The notes under the pieces were generated by a model, which was not told the origin of the DNA, ran no database searches, and saw only the letters and a list, made by a program, of their open reading frames with translations. A program made the position numbers and the translations under genes. From FEN-1219 sp963810755 (GTDB lineage: Bacteria > Pseudomonadota > Gammaproteobacteria > Steroidobacterales > Rariloculaceae): a DNA stretch of 64,000 nt. The DNA is taken from positions 310,001 through 374,000 of the forward strand of contig CAWEOP010000009.1 in assembly GCA_963810755.1 (NCBI GenBank), written 5' to 3'. Of the stretch, positions 30,341 through 39,190 are shown piece after piece. The first letter of the stretch is position 1; each line of letters begins with the position of its first letter.

Positions 30341-31169
30341 TCACCGCAAGCACCAATAGCGGACCTTCTGCGCTTGCAAGAACGCTTCGGCGTCCGCGCC
30401 GTGCAGCAACGCGAAGGTCGCGAGCATCCCGGCCTGCGTGCATGAAGGCGCCGCGACGGTCACCGAGCGCGGCGCGCCCTCGACGGGCCAACCCGTCCGC
30501 GGATCCAGGATATGTCCGTAGCGTTTGCCGTTCTTCAGAAGAAAGCGGCGCGCATCGCCGCTCGTCGCGAGCGCGCCGCGCTCGAGCTCGATTTGCTTCT
30601 CGGCGCCGCGTCGGGTCGGCGAGCGCTTCGACGCCGACGCGCCACGGCCGTCCCTCGGGCCCGGGGCCGAGCGCGAGCAAGTCGCCGCCGAAATTGATCA
30701 AGCAGCTCGACCACTCGGGCGCGGCGAGCGCGGCGGCGCGGTCGACCGCGTACTCCTTGCCGATGCCGCCGAAGTCGATCTGCATTCCCGCGCGCAGCGT
30801 GAGCCGCGGCGCTCGCCACTGCACCTTGCGCCAGCCCACGGTCGCGAGCAGCGCCTCGACGGCGGCGCGCGCTGGCAAGCGGTCGCTGCCGTCGAAGGTC
30901 CAGGCTTTGCGAAGCACGCCCGAGGTGACGTCGAAACGACCGCCGCTCAGGTCGAACAACTGCCCGGCGTAGTCGAGGAGCCGGGCCGTTTCCTCGTCGA
31001 CCTCGACGGGCTGGCCGCCCGCGGTATTGATCGCGTGCACGACGTTGCCGGGTCGATAACGGCTGTACTTCGCTTCGATCCGCGCCGCCTCGCCCGCGAC
31101 GAGGGCGAGCACGCGCTCCGCCGTCGCGCGCTCCGCGCCCGCGAGATGGACCTCGCACGGGCTCGCCAT
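30341..31169 (-). CDS. apbE: FAD:protein FMN transferase (ApbE family), frameshifted
   Basis: ApbE-type enzymes attach FMN from FAD to a Thr/Ser of exported flavoproteins. Signature parts are MASPCEVHL, GGRFDVTSGVLRKAW, IDFGGIGKEYAVDRAAAL (GGxGKxYAxD) and SCLINFGGDLLALG. The tail (GHILDPRTGWPVEG ... QKVRYWCLR) lies in another frame after a break near 30600, and ends at TGA 30341. The N-terminus is incomplete: in-frame coding (RPYGWLGTFTAM) continues upstream of ATG 31169 to about 31250 without a start codon, so another indel is likely there. It is last of the run TlpA-DUF4266-DUF3570-ApbE, and probably modifies a partner in that set. Confidence 0.8.
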
Positions 31170-31254
31170 CGCGGTGAACGTGCCGAGCCAGCCGTAAGGC
31201 CGCGCGTCGAGCCGCGGCGCGCCGGGCGCCGCGGCGGCGACCGCGGCTGCGTGC

Positions 31255-32572
31255 CTACCGCTTTCCGAAGCTATAACTCACCTGCGCGATCATGGCATTC
31301 AGGTCGGGATACAAGTCGAGCCCGGTGAGCACGCCCACGCGTGCGCTCGGGTCCGGCTCGCCGGTCTGCTGGTACCACTCGACGCGCGCCGACCATTCGC
31401 CTTGCTTCGTCTCGCGGCCGTACTTCACGCCGAACGTGACCCCGTCGAAGTTGCCGAGCCGGTAGTCCGCCGTCGCGAACTGCGGCACGGGCTGACCGTT
31501 GAACAGCACGGTGTGATAGAAGTCGGCTTCGTTCTGCGAGTAGAACCGCACGTGCGGCTGCAGGTAGCTCCCTTCGCGCAGATTCCAGCGAAAGTGCACG
31601 TCGATCGTCTGGGAATCGATGCCCCAGTCGTCGGTCATGTAGCGATACGACGCCTCGAGCACGTTGCCGCCGATGTCGCGCTTGATGAGACCGAACAGGC
31701 TCTGCTTCTCGCGCGTGTCGGGGCGGCTCTCGTACAGATAGCGGTACAGCCCGCTGCCGACAGGCCCCGGCACGAGGCTGCCCGTCACTGGATCGACCAC
31801 GGACAGCACCTTGTAGGGATCGGTCAGATAGCCGTCGCGAGTTGCTGAGCGAGTAGTTGAGCTGCACGAGCGTCTTGCGGTTGAGCACCTGCGTCACGCC
31901 GAGCAAGAAGTCCGTCACGTCCTTCGACTCTGAGCCGCGCTTGTTGGCGGAGTTGCCCTGCTCGAGCATCGGCGCGAGCGGCACGGGGCTTCCTCCGACC
32001 GGGTCGATCGTATCGTTCGCGAGCGCGAGCCCGAACGACAACGTCGTGTTGCGGTTGTTGAAGTCGCGCGCGAGCTTCGCGTTCAAGCCGGTGTGCGTGT
32101 AGTCGTACTCGTCCGACAGGCTCGCCCCGACGTTCAGCAGCATGAGGCGCGTGACCGGCCATTCCCAGCTCGCGCTGAGCGCCGTGCGCGTGTCTTGGAA
32201 CGTGTCGTCGAGCGGCGGCTCGCTGGCTGGAACCGTGTAGCTCGCATTGCCGGACGGACGCGTGAACGTCTGCGGCACCGACGACGGAGCCGCGCCGCTC
32301 GGCGACGCGCCCGTGAGCGTGTCGAGCGCGAGCGTGAGGTTGAGGAAAGAATCCTCGCGCAGCTCCTTGCGCGCGAGCGCGTTCAAGCTCAGATCCTGCA
32401 CGCGGCTGTCGGCTTCGCTATAGATCAAGAGCGACGTGTCGATGTCCCACGGCGCGAGCTCTTGGGCCTTCACGTCGCCCGGCGCCTGGCCGAGCAGCGC
32501 ACAGGTCGCGGCGGCCAGCGGCGCGCCGATCTGCTTCAGTTGACGGCCGTGCTTGCGTTTCTTCAGTTGCAT
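31255..32572 (-). CDS. DUF3570 outer-membrane beta-barrel protein, one frameshift
   Basis: About 438 residues. A charged N-terminus (QLKKRKHGR) and a signal ending about residue 36 (VKAQ) precede a beta-rich protein with alternating strands. Examples are WDIDTSLLIYSEADSRVQ, TTLSFGLALANDTIDPVGG and VLEASYRYMTDDWGIDSQTIDVHFRW; it ends in MIAQVSYSFGKR, an outer-membrane style C-terminus. One inserted base near 31850 shifts the frame between SNSRRLSDRS and YLTDPYKVLSVVDP. Residues 84-92 (DTLTGASPS) match the D-x-x-[ST]-G-A-[ST]-x-[ST] pattern used for FMN attachment. The start overlaps the DUF4266 stop by 10 nt. Confidence 0.8.
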
Positions 32573-32796
32573 CCGCAGCCGCCTCCGCCGAATCCCTGGC
32601 CGCCGCTCGAGGCTTCCTTGCTGAAGTAGATGTGCTCGTCGGCAGCCGCCTCGATCGGATCGGTGACGATCTGCATGTCCGGGCGCGCGAGGATGTCGCG
32701 GTCGTAGGCCTCGACGCCCGCGCAACCGGCGAGCCCCGCCCCTAAAGACGCGAGCGCCACCGCGATGGGCAGACGTCGCCACTGTCGAATTTTCAA
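32563..32796 (-). CDS. DUF4266 small lipoprotein
   Basis: A 77-residue lipoprotein with lipobox LAGC at 22-25. The conserved DUF4266 body has EAYDRDILARPDM and DEHIYFSKEASSGG, ending in a glycine- and cysteine-rich tail, GGGGCGCN. The tail cysteines (74, 76) suggest metal or redox chemistry, or attachment of a group; the true role is unknown. It sits between the TlpA-like gene (11 nt) and DUF3570 (10-nt overlap), the standard neighbours of this family as I remember them. Confidence 0.87.
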   Translation of the reverse strand: MKIRQWRRLPIAVALASLGAGLAGCAGVEAYDRDILARPDMQIVTDPIEAAADEHIYFSKEASSGGQGFGGGGCGCN

Positions 32797-32807
32797 AGTT
32801 CTCTCTC

Positions 32808-33263
32808 CTAGTGCTTGGCTGAAGCAGCGAGCGCGGACTTGATCTGTTCCTCGTATTCAGCCGCGTCGGCGAGCTTGAAGCCGAAATGAGTCGCGATCAC
32901 GTTGCCCGCTGCGTCGAGCAGGTACGAGCTCGGCATCGCTTGGACCTCGAATTGCTTCGCGAGTTTTGCCTCGGGGTCGAAATGCAGCGTGAACTTCGCT
33001 GGCGTCTCGGCGAGGAAGCCATCCGCGAGGGCGCGTTCCTTGTCGAGGTTGACCGCGACGATTTGCAGTCCCTGCTCAGCATATTTGTCGTGCATCGTGT
33101 TCATCCACGGGAACGAACGGCGGCACGGCACGCACCACGAGGCCCAGAAGTCGACCAACACTACCTTGCCTTCGATCGCGCCCAGCTCTGCCGGGGGCGC
33201 GGCGCGAGCGGTCGCGAGGAACGCGAACGCGGTGCAAACGCAAAGGGTTCTCAACAAACTCAT
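32808..33263 (-). CDS. TlpA/ResA-like periplasmic thioredoxin
   Basis: A 151-residue exported thiol-disulfide protein. A signal peptide (to about residue 21) precedes a thioredoxin fold with active site WASWCVPC (C44, C47) and the cis-proline AMPSSYLL. It would reduce or oxidise cysteines of envelope proteins; the CGC tail of the neighbouring DUF4266 lipoprotein is a plausible target. It heads the TlpA-DUF4266-DUF3570-ApbE set and lies 89 nt downstream of ccmI on the same strand. Confidence 0.87.
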   Translation of the reverse strand: MSLLRTLCVCTAFAFLATARAAPPAELGAIEGKVVLVDFWASWCVPCRRSFPWMNTMHDKYAEQGLQIVAVNLDKERALADGFLAETPAKFTLHFDPEAKLAKQFEVQAMPSSYLLDAAGNVIATHFGFKLADAAEYEEQIKSALAASAKH

Positions 33264-33352
33264 TCTTCACCTCCCTGTGACGGGCGAACAGAGAATTCTG
33301 GACCGTTAGACGAGCGCGCCGGAGAGAACGGTCGCTTCTGGGCCTCCGCTAG

Positions 33353-34381
33353 TCAAGGGACGAGGCGATCGATCACGAGCTCGACCGCCGATCCGGGGGC
33401 CGCGTCGGCTTGCGCGAAAGCGTCGCCGGAGCGCTCCGCGGGCTCGCCGCTAGCGGAGAGCCGGGCCACGATCGTCAGCATCGCAAAGTCGGCGAGACTG
33501 CGCCCGGGAATCATGCTGTCGGCCGCGCTCAAGGTGAATCTTCCCGGCAGCGCGGCGCCGGACCGCCGTAGCACAGCAACCGGCGGACCGCCGCCCGGAG
33601 CACGCGCGAAGATGAACAGCGTGGCGTCGGGCCGTGGCGCTAGACCGGCTCCGAGCCGAACGTCGAGCGTGATTGCCGCGCTCGCGGCAGCGACGGGCTG
33701 CTCCTGTGCGCGCTCCGGCGCGCTCGCGGCAGCGGGTGTCGGCTGCGCCCGTGCCGCACCCGCCGGCGCGGCGACGCCCTGCGCCTCGATCCGCTCACGG
33801 ATCTCCCGAGGCGGACCGAGCTCGAGTAACTTTGACCAGCGCTCTTTCGCGAGGTCCTCGCGCCCGTTCTCGACCGCAGCGAGCCCTCCGTACCATAGCG
33901 CCTTCATGTTGTCGGGCTCGACTTCGAGCACTTGCTCGAACATCCGGCCCGCGGCACCCCCCAGCGTCGCGCGGTCCGCGAGGACCTCGGCTTCGGCAAG
34001 CGCGACCTTCAAGCTCGAAGCGGGCGCGGGCGAACGCGCCCACGCCTCGCGGTACGCGTCGCGAGCCTTCGCGGCCTCGCCGAGCGCGAGGTAGCTGCGC
34101 CCGAGCATCTGCCAGCCGGCCGGGTCCTCGGGCGCTTGCGCAAGCCGCGCCGCGAGGCCGTCCACCATTCGGCGGCCTGCCGCGTCGGCGCGCGCAGCGT
34201 CGGGCGCCCAGTTGCTCACGTGCAGGTAGAGCGCAAACGCGATCGGCACGATCGCGGCCGCGGCCGCGATTCCCGCGAGCGTCCACCGGCCGGAAGCACG
34301 CCGTTGCCGCCACAGCGGCGGCGCGAAGAACGCGAGCGCCGCGGCGGTCATGAGCGTGGCAACGAGCCAGAAGATACTCAT
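33353..34381 (-). CDS. ccmI: Cytochrome c maturation protein CcmI (CycH)
   Basis: A 342-residue inner-membrane chaperone of System I that presents apocytochrome to the CcmFH ligase. The N-terminus has two membrane helices (IFWLVATLMTAAALAFFAP and a second at about 35-55). TPR-like helices follow (PAGWQMLGRSYLALGEAAKARDAYREA, GRMFEQVLEVEPDNMKALWYGGLAAVENG), then an Ala/Pro linker and a C-terminal beta domain (ITLDVRLGAGLAPRPDATLFIFARA). The start ATG overlaps the ccmH stop by one base (TGATG). Last of ccmF-G-H-I. Confidence 0.88.
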   Translation of the reverse strand: MSIFWLVATLMTAAALAFFAPPLWRQRRASGRWTLAGIAAAAAIVPIAFALYLHVSNWAPDAARADAAGRRMVDGLAARLAQAPEDPAGWQMLGRSYLALGEAAKARDAYREAWARSPAPASSLKVALAEAEVLADRATLGGAAGRMFEQVLEVEPDNMKALWYGGLAAVENGREDLAKERWSKLLELGPPREIRERIEAQGVAAPAGAARAQPTPAAASAPERAQEQPVAAASAAITLDVRLGAGLAPRPDATLFIFARAPGGGPPVAVLRRSGAALPGRFTLSAADSMIPGRSLADFAMLTIVARLSASGEPAERSGDAFAQADAAPGSAVELVIDRLVP

Positions 34382-34797
34382 CAATCCCCGTCCTGATCGA
34401 CGCTCGCCCCGGAGCGGGCGCGCAAGATGCGAACGAACGCGGTCGCCCCGAGCAGGACGAACAGCGCCGGCGCGCCCCAGAGCGCCCACGTCGACGGCCG
34501 AACCGGCGGCCGATAGAGCGCGAAGTCCCCGTAACGTCCCACGATGAACTCCACGATCTCCTTATCGCTCTCGCCCGCCGCGACGCGCTCGCGAATCTCG
34601 CGCCGCAAGTCGGCCGCGAGCGGAGCGTTCGAATCGGCGATCGTCTGGTTTTGGCACACGAGGCAACGCACCTCGTGAATCAACGCGCCGTACCGCTCGT
34701 TGAGCGCCGCGTCGTCGAACGGCAGCTCGGTGTCGACCGCGTGTGCGGACAAGCAGTAAGCCCAAGCGCCGGCAAGTAGCAGATGGCGCGTCTTCAC
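34381..34797 (-). CDS. ccmH: Cytochrome c maturation protein CcmH
   Basis: A 138-residue protein with a signal peptide, the redox motif RCLVCQNQ (C45, C48), the three-helix bundle that follows (ADLRREIRERVAAGESDKEIVEFIVGRYG) and one C-terminal membrane helix. It reduces or resolves the apocytochrome thiols before haem ligation. I take the GTG at 34797, which overlaps the ccmG stop (GTGA), rather than an ATG further upstream inside ccmG. Confidence 0.9.
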   Translation of the reverse strand: MKTRHLLLAGAWAYCLSAHAVDTELPFDDAALNERYGALIHEVRCLVCQNQTIADSNAPLAADLRREIRERVAAGESDKEIVEFIVGRYGDFALYRPPVRPSTWALWGAPALFVLLGATAFVRILRARSGASVDQDGD

Positions 34798-35351
34798 CGT
34801 ACGCCCCGCTGCGGCTCGCACGGAAACACGCCGCACTCCTTCGCGATACGTGGCACGAACTCCCGCTCCCAGACCTCTCGGTTGAGCGGAGCGATGTGCT
34901 TGTAGAGTACGGTTCCGTCACGCGCGATCAGGAACGTCTCGGGCGCGCCGTAGACGCCCCAATCGATTGCGACCTTGCCGCTCGAATCGAACGCCGTCGC
35001 GGCGTACGGGTCGCCGAGCACCTTGAGCCAGTCGAGCGCGCGGGCGCGATCGTCCTTCCAGTCGATCCCGAAGATCGGCACGCCGGAAGTGCGCGCGACC
35101 TCGAGCAGAAAATCGTGCTCGTGGCGGCAGCCGCTGCACCACGTCCCCCAGACGTTGACGAGCGCGACGCGGCCCGCGAAGTCGGCGGAGCCGGTCCGCA
35201 CCGCGGGATCCGCGAGTGACGGCAAGCCGTAAACCGGCGCCGGCTTACCGATGAACGGCGACGGCACATAGCCCGGATCGAGGGCGAGCCCGCGGTATAA
35301 GACCACCGCGAGCGCCGCGAGAATCGTGGCCGGGACGAGAAACTTCCACAT
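34794..35351 (-). CDS. ccmG: Thiol:disulfide interchange protein CcmG (DsbE)
   Basis: A 185-residue membrane-anchored thioredoxin of cytochrome c maturation. It has an N-terminal helix (FLVPATILAALAVVLYRGL), the IGKPAPVYGLPSL entry, active site WCSGC (C72, C75) and YGAPETFLIARDGTVLYK with the cis-proline region. It keeps the CxxCH cysteines of apocytochromes reduced. Start ATG 35351 is 4 nt from the ccmF stop; its own stop overlaps ccmH. Confidence 0.9.
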   Translation of the reverse strand: MWKFLVPATILAALAVVLYRGLALDPGYVPSPFIGKPAPVYGLPSLADPAVRTGSADFAGRVALVNVWGTWCSGCRHEHDFLLEVARTSGVPIFGIDWKDDRARALDWLKVLGDPYAATAFDSSGKVAIDWGVYGAPETFLIARDGTVLYKHIAPLNREVWEREFVPRIAKECGVFPCEPQRGVR

Positions 35352-35355
35352 CGAA

Positions 35356-37335
35356 TCAGACCTCCGGCGCACTCACTGCCGAAACGCCCGCGGCACCGGC
35401 CGCAGCGCGCGCCTCCCGAGCCGCGCGCCGGTAGCGCGGATCGGTCGCCGCGAGCAACCCGCCGAATGCCATCACGAGCGCGCCGAGCCAGATGAGCCGC
35501 ACGAGCGGCTTGACCTGCACGCGCACGCTCCACGAGTCGCCGCCGAGCGGGTCACCGAGCGCGACGAACAGGTCGCGGTGCAGCGCACCGTCGATCGCGG
35601 CCTCGGTCATCGCCGATTGCTGCACGCGATAGACGCGCTTCTGCGGCCGCAGCGTCGTGATCGCGGCGCCGTCGCGCAGCACGCTGAACTCGCCTTCGAC
35701 ACCCTCGTAGTTCGGACCCACGATGTCGCTGACGCCGCGAAACACGAAACGATAGCCGCCGGCCTCGATACTCTCGCCGACGCGCACGCCGCGATCCGCT
35801 TCGGCGTTGTAGGCGGACGTAACCGTGGCGCCGAGCACGAACAACCCGACGCCGAGATGCGCGACGCACATGCCCCACTGCGCGCGTGTGAGCGGCGGCC
35901 GCGCGGAGCTCGGCAACAGCCGCCGCAAGGGGTCGAGCAGCGCCGCCGCGCAAACCCAAATTCCCGCGACGCAACCCGCCATCGTGAGAACCGTCGCTTG
36001 GTCGAACAACAGCCACGGAACGGTAGACCCGAACACGATCGCGGCCGCCGCAGTCCAGCCGAGCTTACCAACGAGCGGCGCCGTGCCGCCGCCGCGCCAC
36101 GCGGCGTGCATCCCGGCGCCGATCAGGAACAACAGCGGCACCATCGGCAGCAGGAACACCGTGTTGAAGTACGGCGGCCCGACCGAGATCTTGCCCACGC
36201 CGAGCGCGTCGAGGACGAGCGGATACACAGTTCCGAACAACACGGCCCCCGCGGCAGCGACGAGCAGCACGTTGTTGCCGAGCAGAAATGCCTCGCGCGA
36301 CACGAGCTTGAAGCCGCCCTCGGCCGCGAACCGCGGCGCGCGCAGCGCGTAGAGCACCATCGCCCCGCCCGAGATCGCGGTGAGCAACGCGAGGATGAAC
36401 AGGCCGCGCCGCGGGTCCGCGGCGAACGCGTGCACGGAGATCAGTACGCCTGAGCGCACGAGGAACGTCCCGAGCAGGCTCAGCGAGAAGGCCGCGATCG
36501 CGAGCAGAACCGTCCAGCTCTTGAACAGCCCGCGCCGCTCGGTCACGGCGAGCGAGTGCAGCAGCGCCGTGCCCATGAGCCACGGCATGAACGAGGAGTT
36601 CTCGACGGGATCCCAGAACCACCAGCCGCCCCAGCCGAGCTCGTAGTACGCCCACCAGCTGCCGAGCGCGATGCCGACGGTTAGGAACGTCCAGGCGGCT
36701 GCGGTCCACGGCCGCGTCCAAGCGGCCCACTGCTTGTCGAGCCGGCCGGACAGCAGCGCCGCGACGGCGAACGCGAACGGCACGGCCATGCCGACGTAGC
36801 CCATGTAAAGGATCGGCGGATGCATGACCATCGCCGGGTCTTGCAGCAGCGGATTCAAGTCGTTGCCCTCGGCGATGCGCTGTGCGAGCCGCACGAACGG
36901 GTTCGAGGTCAGCAGCGTGAACGCGATGATGCCTGCGCTGACGCAACCGAGCACGCCGAGCACGCGGCTCGCGAGCTCCTCCGGAAGCGAGCGGCTCGCC
37001 CAGGCGACCGCGAGCGTCCACGCCGCGAGGATCGTGATCCAGAGCAGCAGCGAGCCCTCGTGGCCACCCCACACCGCGGCGAGCTTGTAGAACGGCGGCA
37101 ACGCCGTGTTGGAATTGCGCGCGACGTATTCCACGCTGAAGTCGCTGACGGCAAACGCGTGCGCCAAAACCGCGAAGGCCGCGAGCACGAACACGAATTG
37201 GCCGGTGGCGAGCGGGCGCGCGAACGCCATCCACTCGCGGCGGCCGAGAGCCGCACCCGCGAGCGGCAATACGGCCTGCGCGGTGGCGAGGCACAGCGCG
37301 AGGATCAGCGCGAACTGGCCGAGCTCTGGAATCAT
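35356..37335 (-). CDS. ccmF: Haem lyase CcmF
   Basis: A 659-residue polytopic inner-membrane protein that joins haem to apocytochrome c. It carries the tryptophan-rich WWD motif (GWGGWWFWDPVENSSFMPW, about 235-252), conserved histidines at 92 (WGGHEGSLLLW) and 172 (VMHPPILYMGYVG), and the late periplasmic domain before the last helix. The frame is clean. It is first of ccmF-G-H-I here; ccmA to ccmE are not in the window. It starts 4 nt after the DUF5666 gene. Confidence 0.92.
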   Translation of the reverse strand: MIPELGQFALILALCLATAQAVLPLAGAALGRREWMAFARPLATGQFVFVLAAFAVLAHAFAVSDFSVEYVARNSNTALPPFYKLAAVWGGHEGSLLLWITILAAWTLAVAWASRSLPEELASRVLGVLGCVSAGIIAFTLLTSNPFVRLAQRIAEGNDLNPLLQDPAMVMHPPILYMGYVGMAVPFAFAVAALLSGRLDKQWAAWTRPWTAAAWTFLTVGIALGSWWAYYELGWGGWWFWDPVENSSFMPWLMGTALLHSLAVTERRGLFKSWTVLLAIAAFSLSLLGTFLVRSGVLISVHAFAADPRRGLFILALLTAISGGAMVLYALRAPRFAAEGGFKLVSREAFLLGNNVLLVAAAGAVLFGTVYPLVLDALGVGKISVGPPYFNTVFLLPMVPLLFLIGAGMHAAWRGGGTAPLVGKLGWTAAAAIVFGSTVPWLLFDQATVLTMAGCVAGIWVCAAALLDPLRRLLPSSARPPLTRAQWGMCVAHLGVGLFVLGATVTSAYNAEADRGVRVGESIEAGGYRFVFRGVSDIVGPNYEGVEGEFSVLRDGAAITTLRPQKRVYRVQQSAMTEAAIDGALHRDLFVALGDPLGGDSWSVRVQVKPLVRLIWLGALVMAFGGLLAATDPRYRRAAREARAAAGAAGVSAVSAPEV

Positions 37336-37339
37336 TGGG

Positions 37340-38314
37340 TCAATCGTCGATCTCGATCTCGTTCGCGCGAATCACGCCGCTCGCGTCGAAGCGGCCGTGC
37401 ACGTGAACCTTGAGGTTCAACGCGAGGCTCGCCGCGCTGCCGCCCGAGTACCTCGTAGTCGATGGAGCCGTGACTGCCCTCCCCGCGACGTCGAAGTCGA
37501 GCGCGGAGACGAAGCGCGTGACGCGGCCTTCGACCTCGGCCTCGCGGCCCTCGGCGCCGTCGTCGTCCTCGGCTTCCTCACGCTCGAGCTCGCGCACCAT
37601 GAACCGGCCCGTCGTCGGCGACAGCGAGCCCTCCGCGACGATCTCGTCGCCGTTGCTCGGCGCGCCCGAGGGGAACCCCTCGATCACGAGCGCCGCACTG
37701 TAGTCCACGACGAGGTCGCGGACGTTGAAGCGCAGCGTTGCCGTGTCGAGATTCGTCACCGTGCCCGCGACCAATGAGCTTGCCTGCGCCGAAACGAGCT
37801 TGACTCGGGTCGCGTCGATCGCGCCGTCCGAAGTGACGAAGCCGCTGACCTCGACGACCTCACCGACATCGAGCGAGGAGAATGCCGCGGGCTGCGAGCC
37901 GAGATCGAGGACCGTCGATGCGCGAATCGCAATTCGCTGCTGCAACACGCGCACCTCGGACGCCGCCGAGTTGACGGCTTGGATCGCCCCGCGCACGTCG
38001 GCCTGGAACACCACCGAGTCGGCGCGCCCGGTGGCTCCGCTTTCGTCGCGCTCGCCCACCACCGTCACGACCTGACCGAGCGCGAGATCGGAAGCGCTCG
38101 CAACCATGCCGTCGACTTGGATGGCGGCGTTCGAGATGTCGTAATGGACGCCGTTGACGATGATGCTGCCGAAACCCGTGATCGGACCTTCGGCGACGAC
38201 CGGAACGCGGACTCCGCCGCGGTCGATACCCGCGGTCTCCGAGCCGGCCGTGCACGAGCTCACGACGACGGCGGCGACCGCGGTGAAAAGAAGATAGCGC
38301 CACGTCCCGTTCAT
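37340..38314 (-). CDS. DUF5666-domain lipoprotein
   Basis: A 324-residue lipoprotein (lipobox VSSC, Cys about residue 20). It is made of repeated small beta domains of the DUF5666 type: PITGFGSIIVNGVHYDI, LALGQVVTVVGERD, AIQAVNSAASEVRVL, VGEVVEVSGFV, VEGRVTRFVSALDFDV. The repeats look like OB-type barrels. Its neighbour DUF6502 commonly accompanies it as far as I recall, and it is 4 nt from ccmF. Function unknown; the cytochrome context suggests envelope redox or metal handling, which is inference. Confidence 0.8.
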   Translation of the reverse strand: MNGTWRYLLFTAVAAVVVSSCTAGSETAGIDRGGVRVPVVAEGPITGFGSIIVNGVHYDISNAAIQVDGMVASASDLALGQVVTVVGERDESGATGRADSVVFQADVRGAIQAVNSAASEVRVLQQRIAIRASTVLDLGSQPAAFSSLDVGEVVEVSGFVTSDGAIDATRVKLVSAQASSLVAGTVTNLDTATLRFNVRDLVVDYSAALVIEGFPSGAPSNGDEIVAEGSLSPTTGRFMVRELEREEAEDDDGAEGREAEVEGRVTRFVSALDFDVAGRAVTAPSTTRYSGGSAASLALNLKVHVHGRFDASGVIRANEIEIDD

Positions 38315-38325
38315 CCGCCTCTCCG

Positions 38326-39135
38326 TCACTCGTCCTGAATGAAGTACACGCCGACGCCGAGCCGCGTGGTCTTGTCGTCCCGATCCTTGGCCTCGTGCTC
38401 GGAGAGCCATCGATCGACGTCCTCGAGGAACTCCATGCCGCGCACCTCGACGAAGTCGCGGAACGCGCGGCGCAGCACACGCGGCACGTGCGCATTGCTC
38501 GCACGGCCCTCGAATCGCGTGCGCGGCTCGTCGCGGAACAGGTTCTCCGCGAGCGTGCTGCCAACGTCGGCGAGCACGCTCCCGTAGCGCGTCACGGAAT
38601 CCTCGTCGAGGGACGCCGGCATGTAGTAGCGAGTCTTCGCGCGCAGGCGGCCCCCCGCGGTCTCCGTCACGGCACCGACCGCCTTCAGCTCCTTGAGCAT
38701 CGCAATACCCGGAATATCGGATGCGTACCGCCTGGTGAGACCCTCGAAGCCCCGTTCACCGGTCGCCGGGAGCAGCCTCGGCTGACCGCGTCCGTCCAGG
38801 AAGTCGCGATCTTGGAACCAGCCTGAAAGCACGCGAGATGCATGACTGATCTTCGCGAGCGGCTCCGGCGGACTAGCGTCACCGAGCGCCTCGAGCTGGT
38901 CGCGAGCGCGCTTCACGTCGCGCCTGCCGAGCCCCGTGAGAATCGCGACGCGCGACGCGTTCGCTGGGCGGCCGTGCTTGCCGTACTCGGCCGTGGCCAC
39001 GTCCACATAGACGAGCTTCATCAGCTCCGCGGCTTCCTTCCAGGCAACACCGCAGCGCAGGAGAACGCGCGCGATGGGACGCGCCAACATCACGAATGAC
39101 GAAAAGGCCGCTTGCTTCAACTTGTTGTTGTTCAA
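38326..39135 (-). CDS. DUF6502 family protein
   Basis: A cytoplasmic protein of about 269 residues with an N-terminal helical, possibly winged-helix part (IARVLLRCGVAWKEAAELMKLVYVDVA ... RVAILTGLGRRDVKRARDQL). A C-terminal helical part ends in TTRLGVGVYFIQDE. The first part looks DNA-binding, so a regulator is possible. The start is unclear: I use TTG 39135, which keeps the LNNNKLKQAAFSSF lead that fits the family; ATG 39090 is the conservative choice. It lies 11 nt before the DUF5666 gene. Confidence 0.72.
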   Translation of the reverse strand: MNNNKLKQAAFSSFVMLARPIARVLLRCGVAWKEAAELMKLVYVDVATAEYGKHGRPANASRVAILTGLGRRDVKRARDQLEALGDASPPEPLAKISHASRVLSGWFQDRDFLDGRGQPRLLPATGERGFEGLTRRYASDIPGIAMLKELKAVGAVTETAGGRLRAKTRYYMPASLDEDSVTRYGSVLADVGSTLAENLFRDEPRTRFEGRASNAHVPRVLRRAFRDFVEVRGMEFLEDVDRWLSEHEAKDRDDKTTRLGVGVYFIQDE

Positions 39136-39190
39136 TGGGAATGGGCCGCTTCGCGGCGCTGGCTGCTGAGGGTGGTAATTCGGTTCGGCG

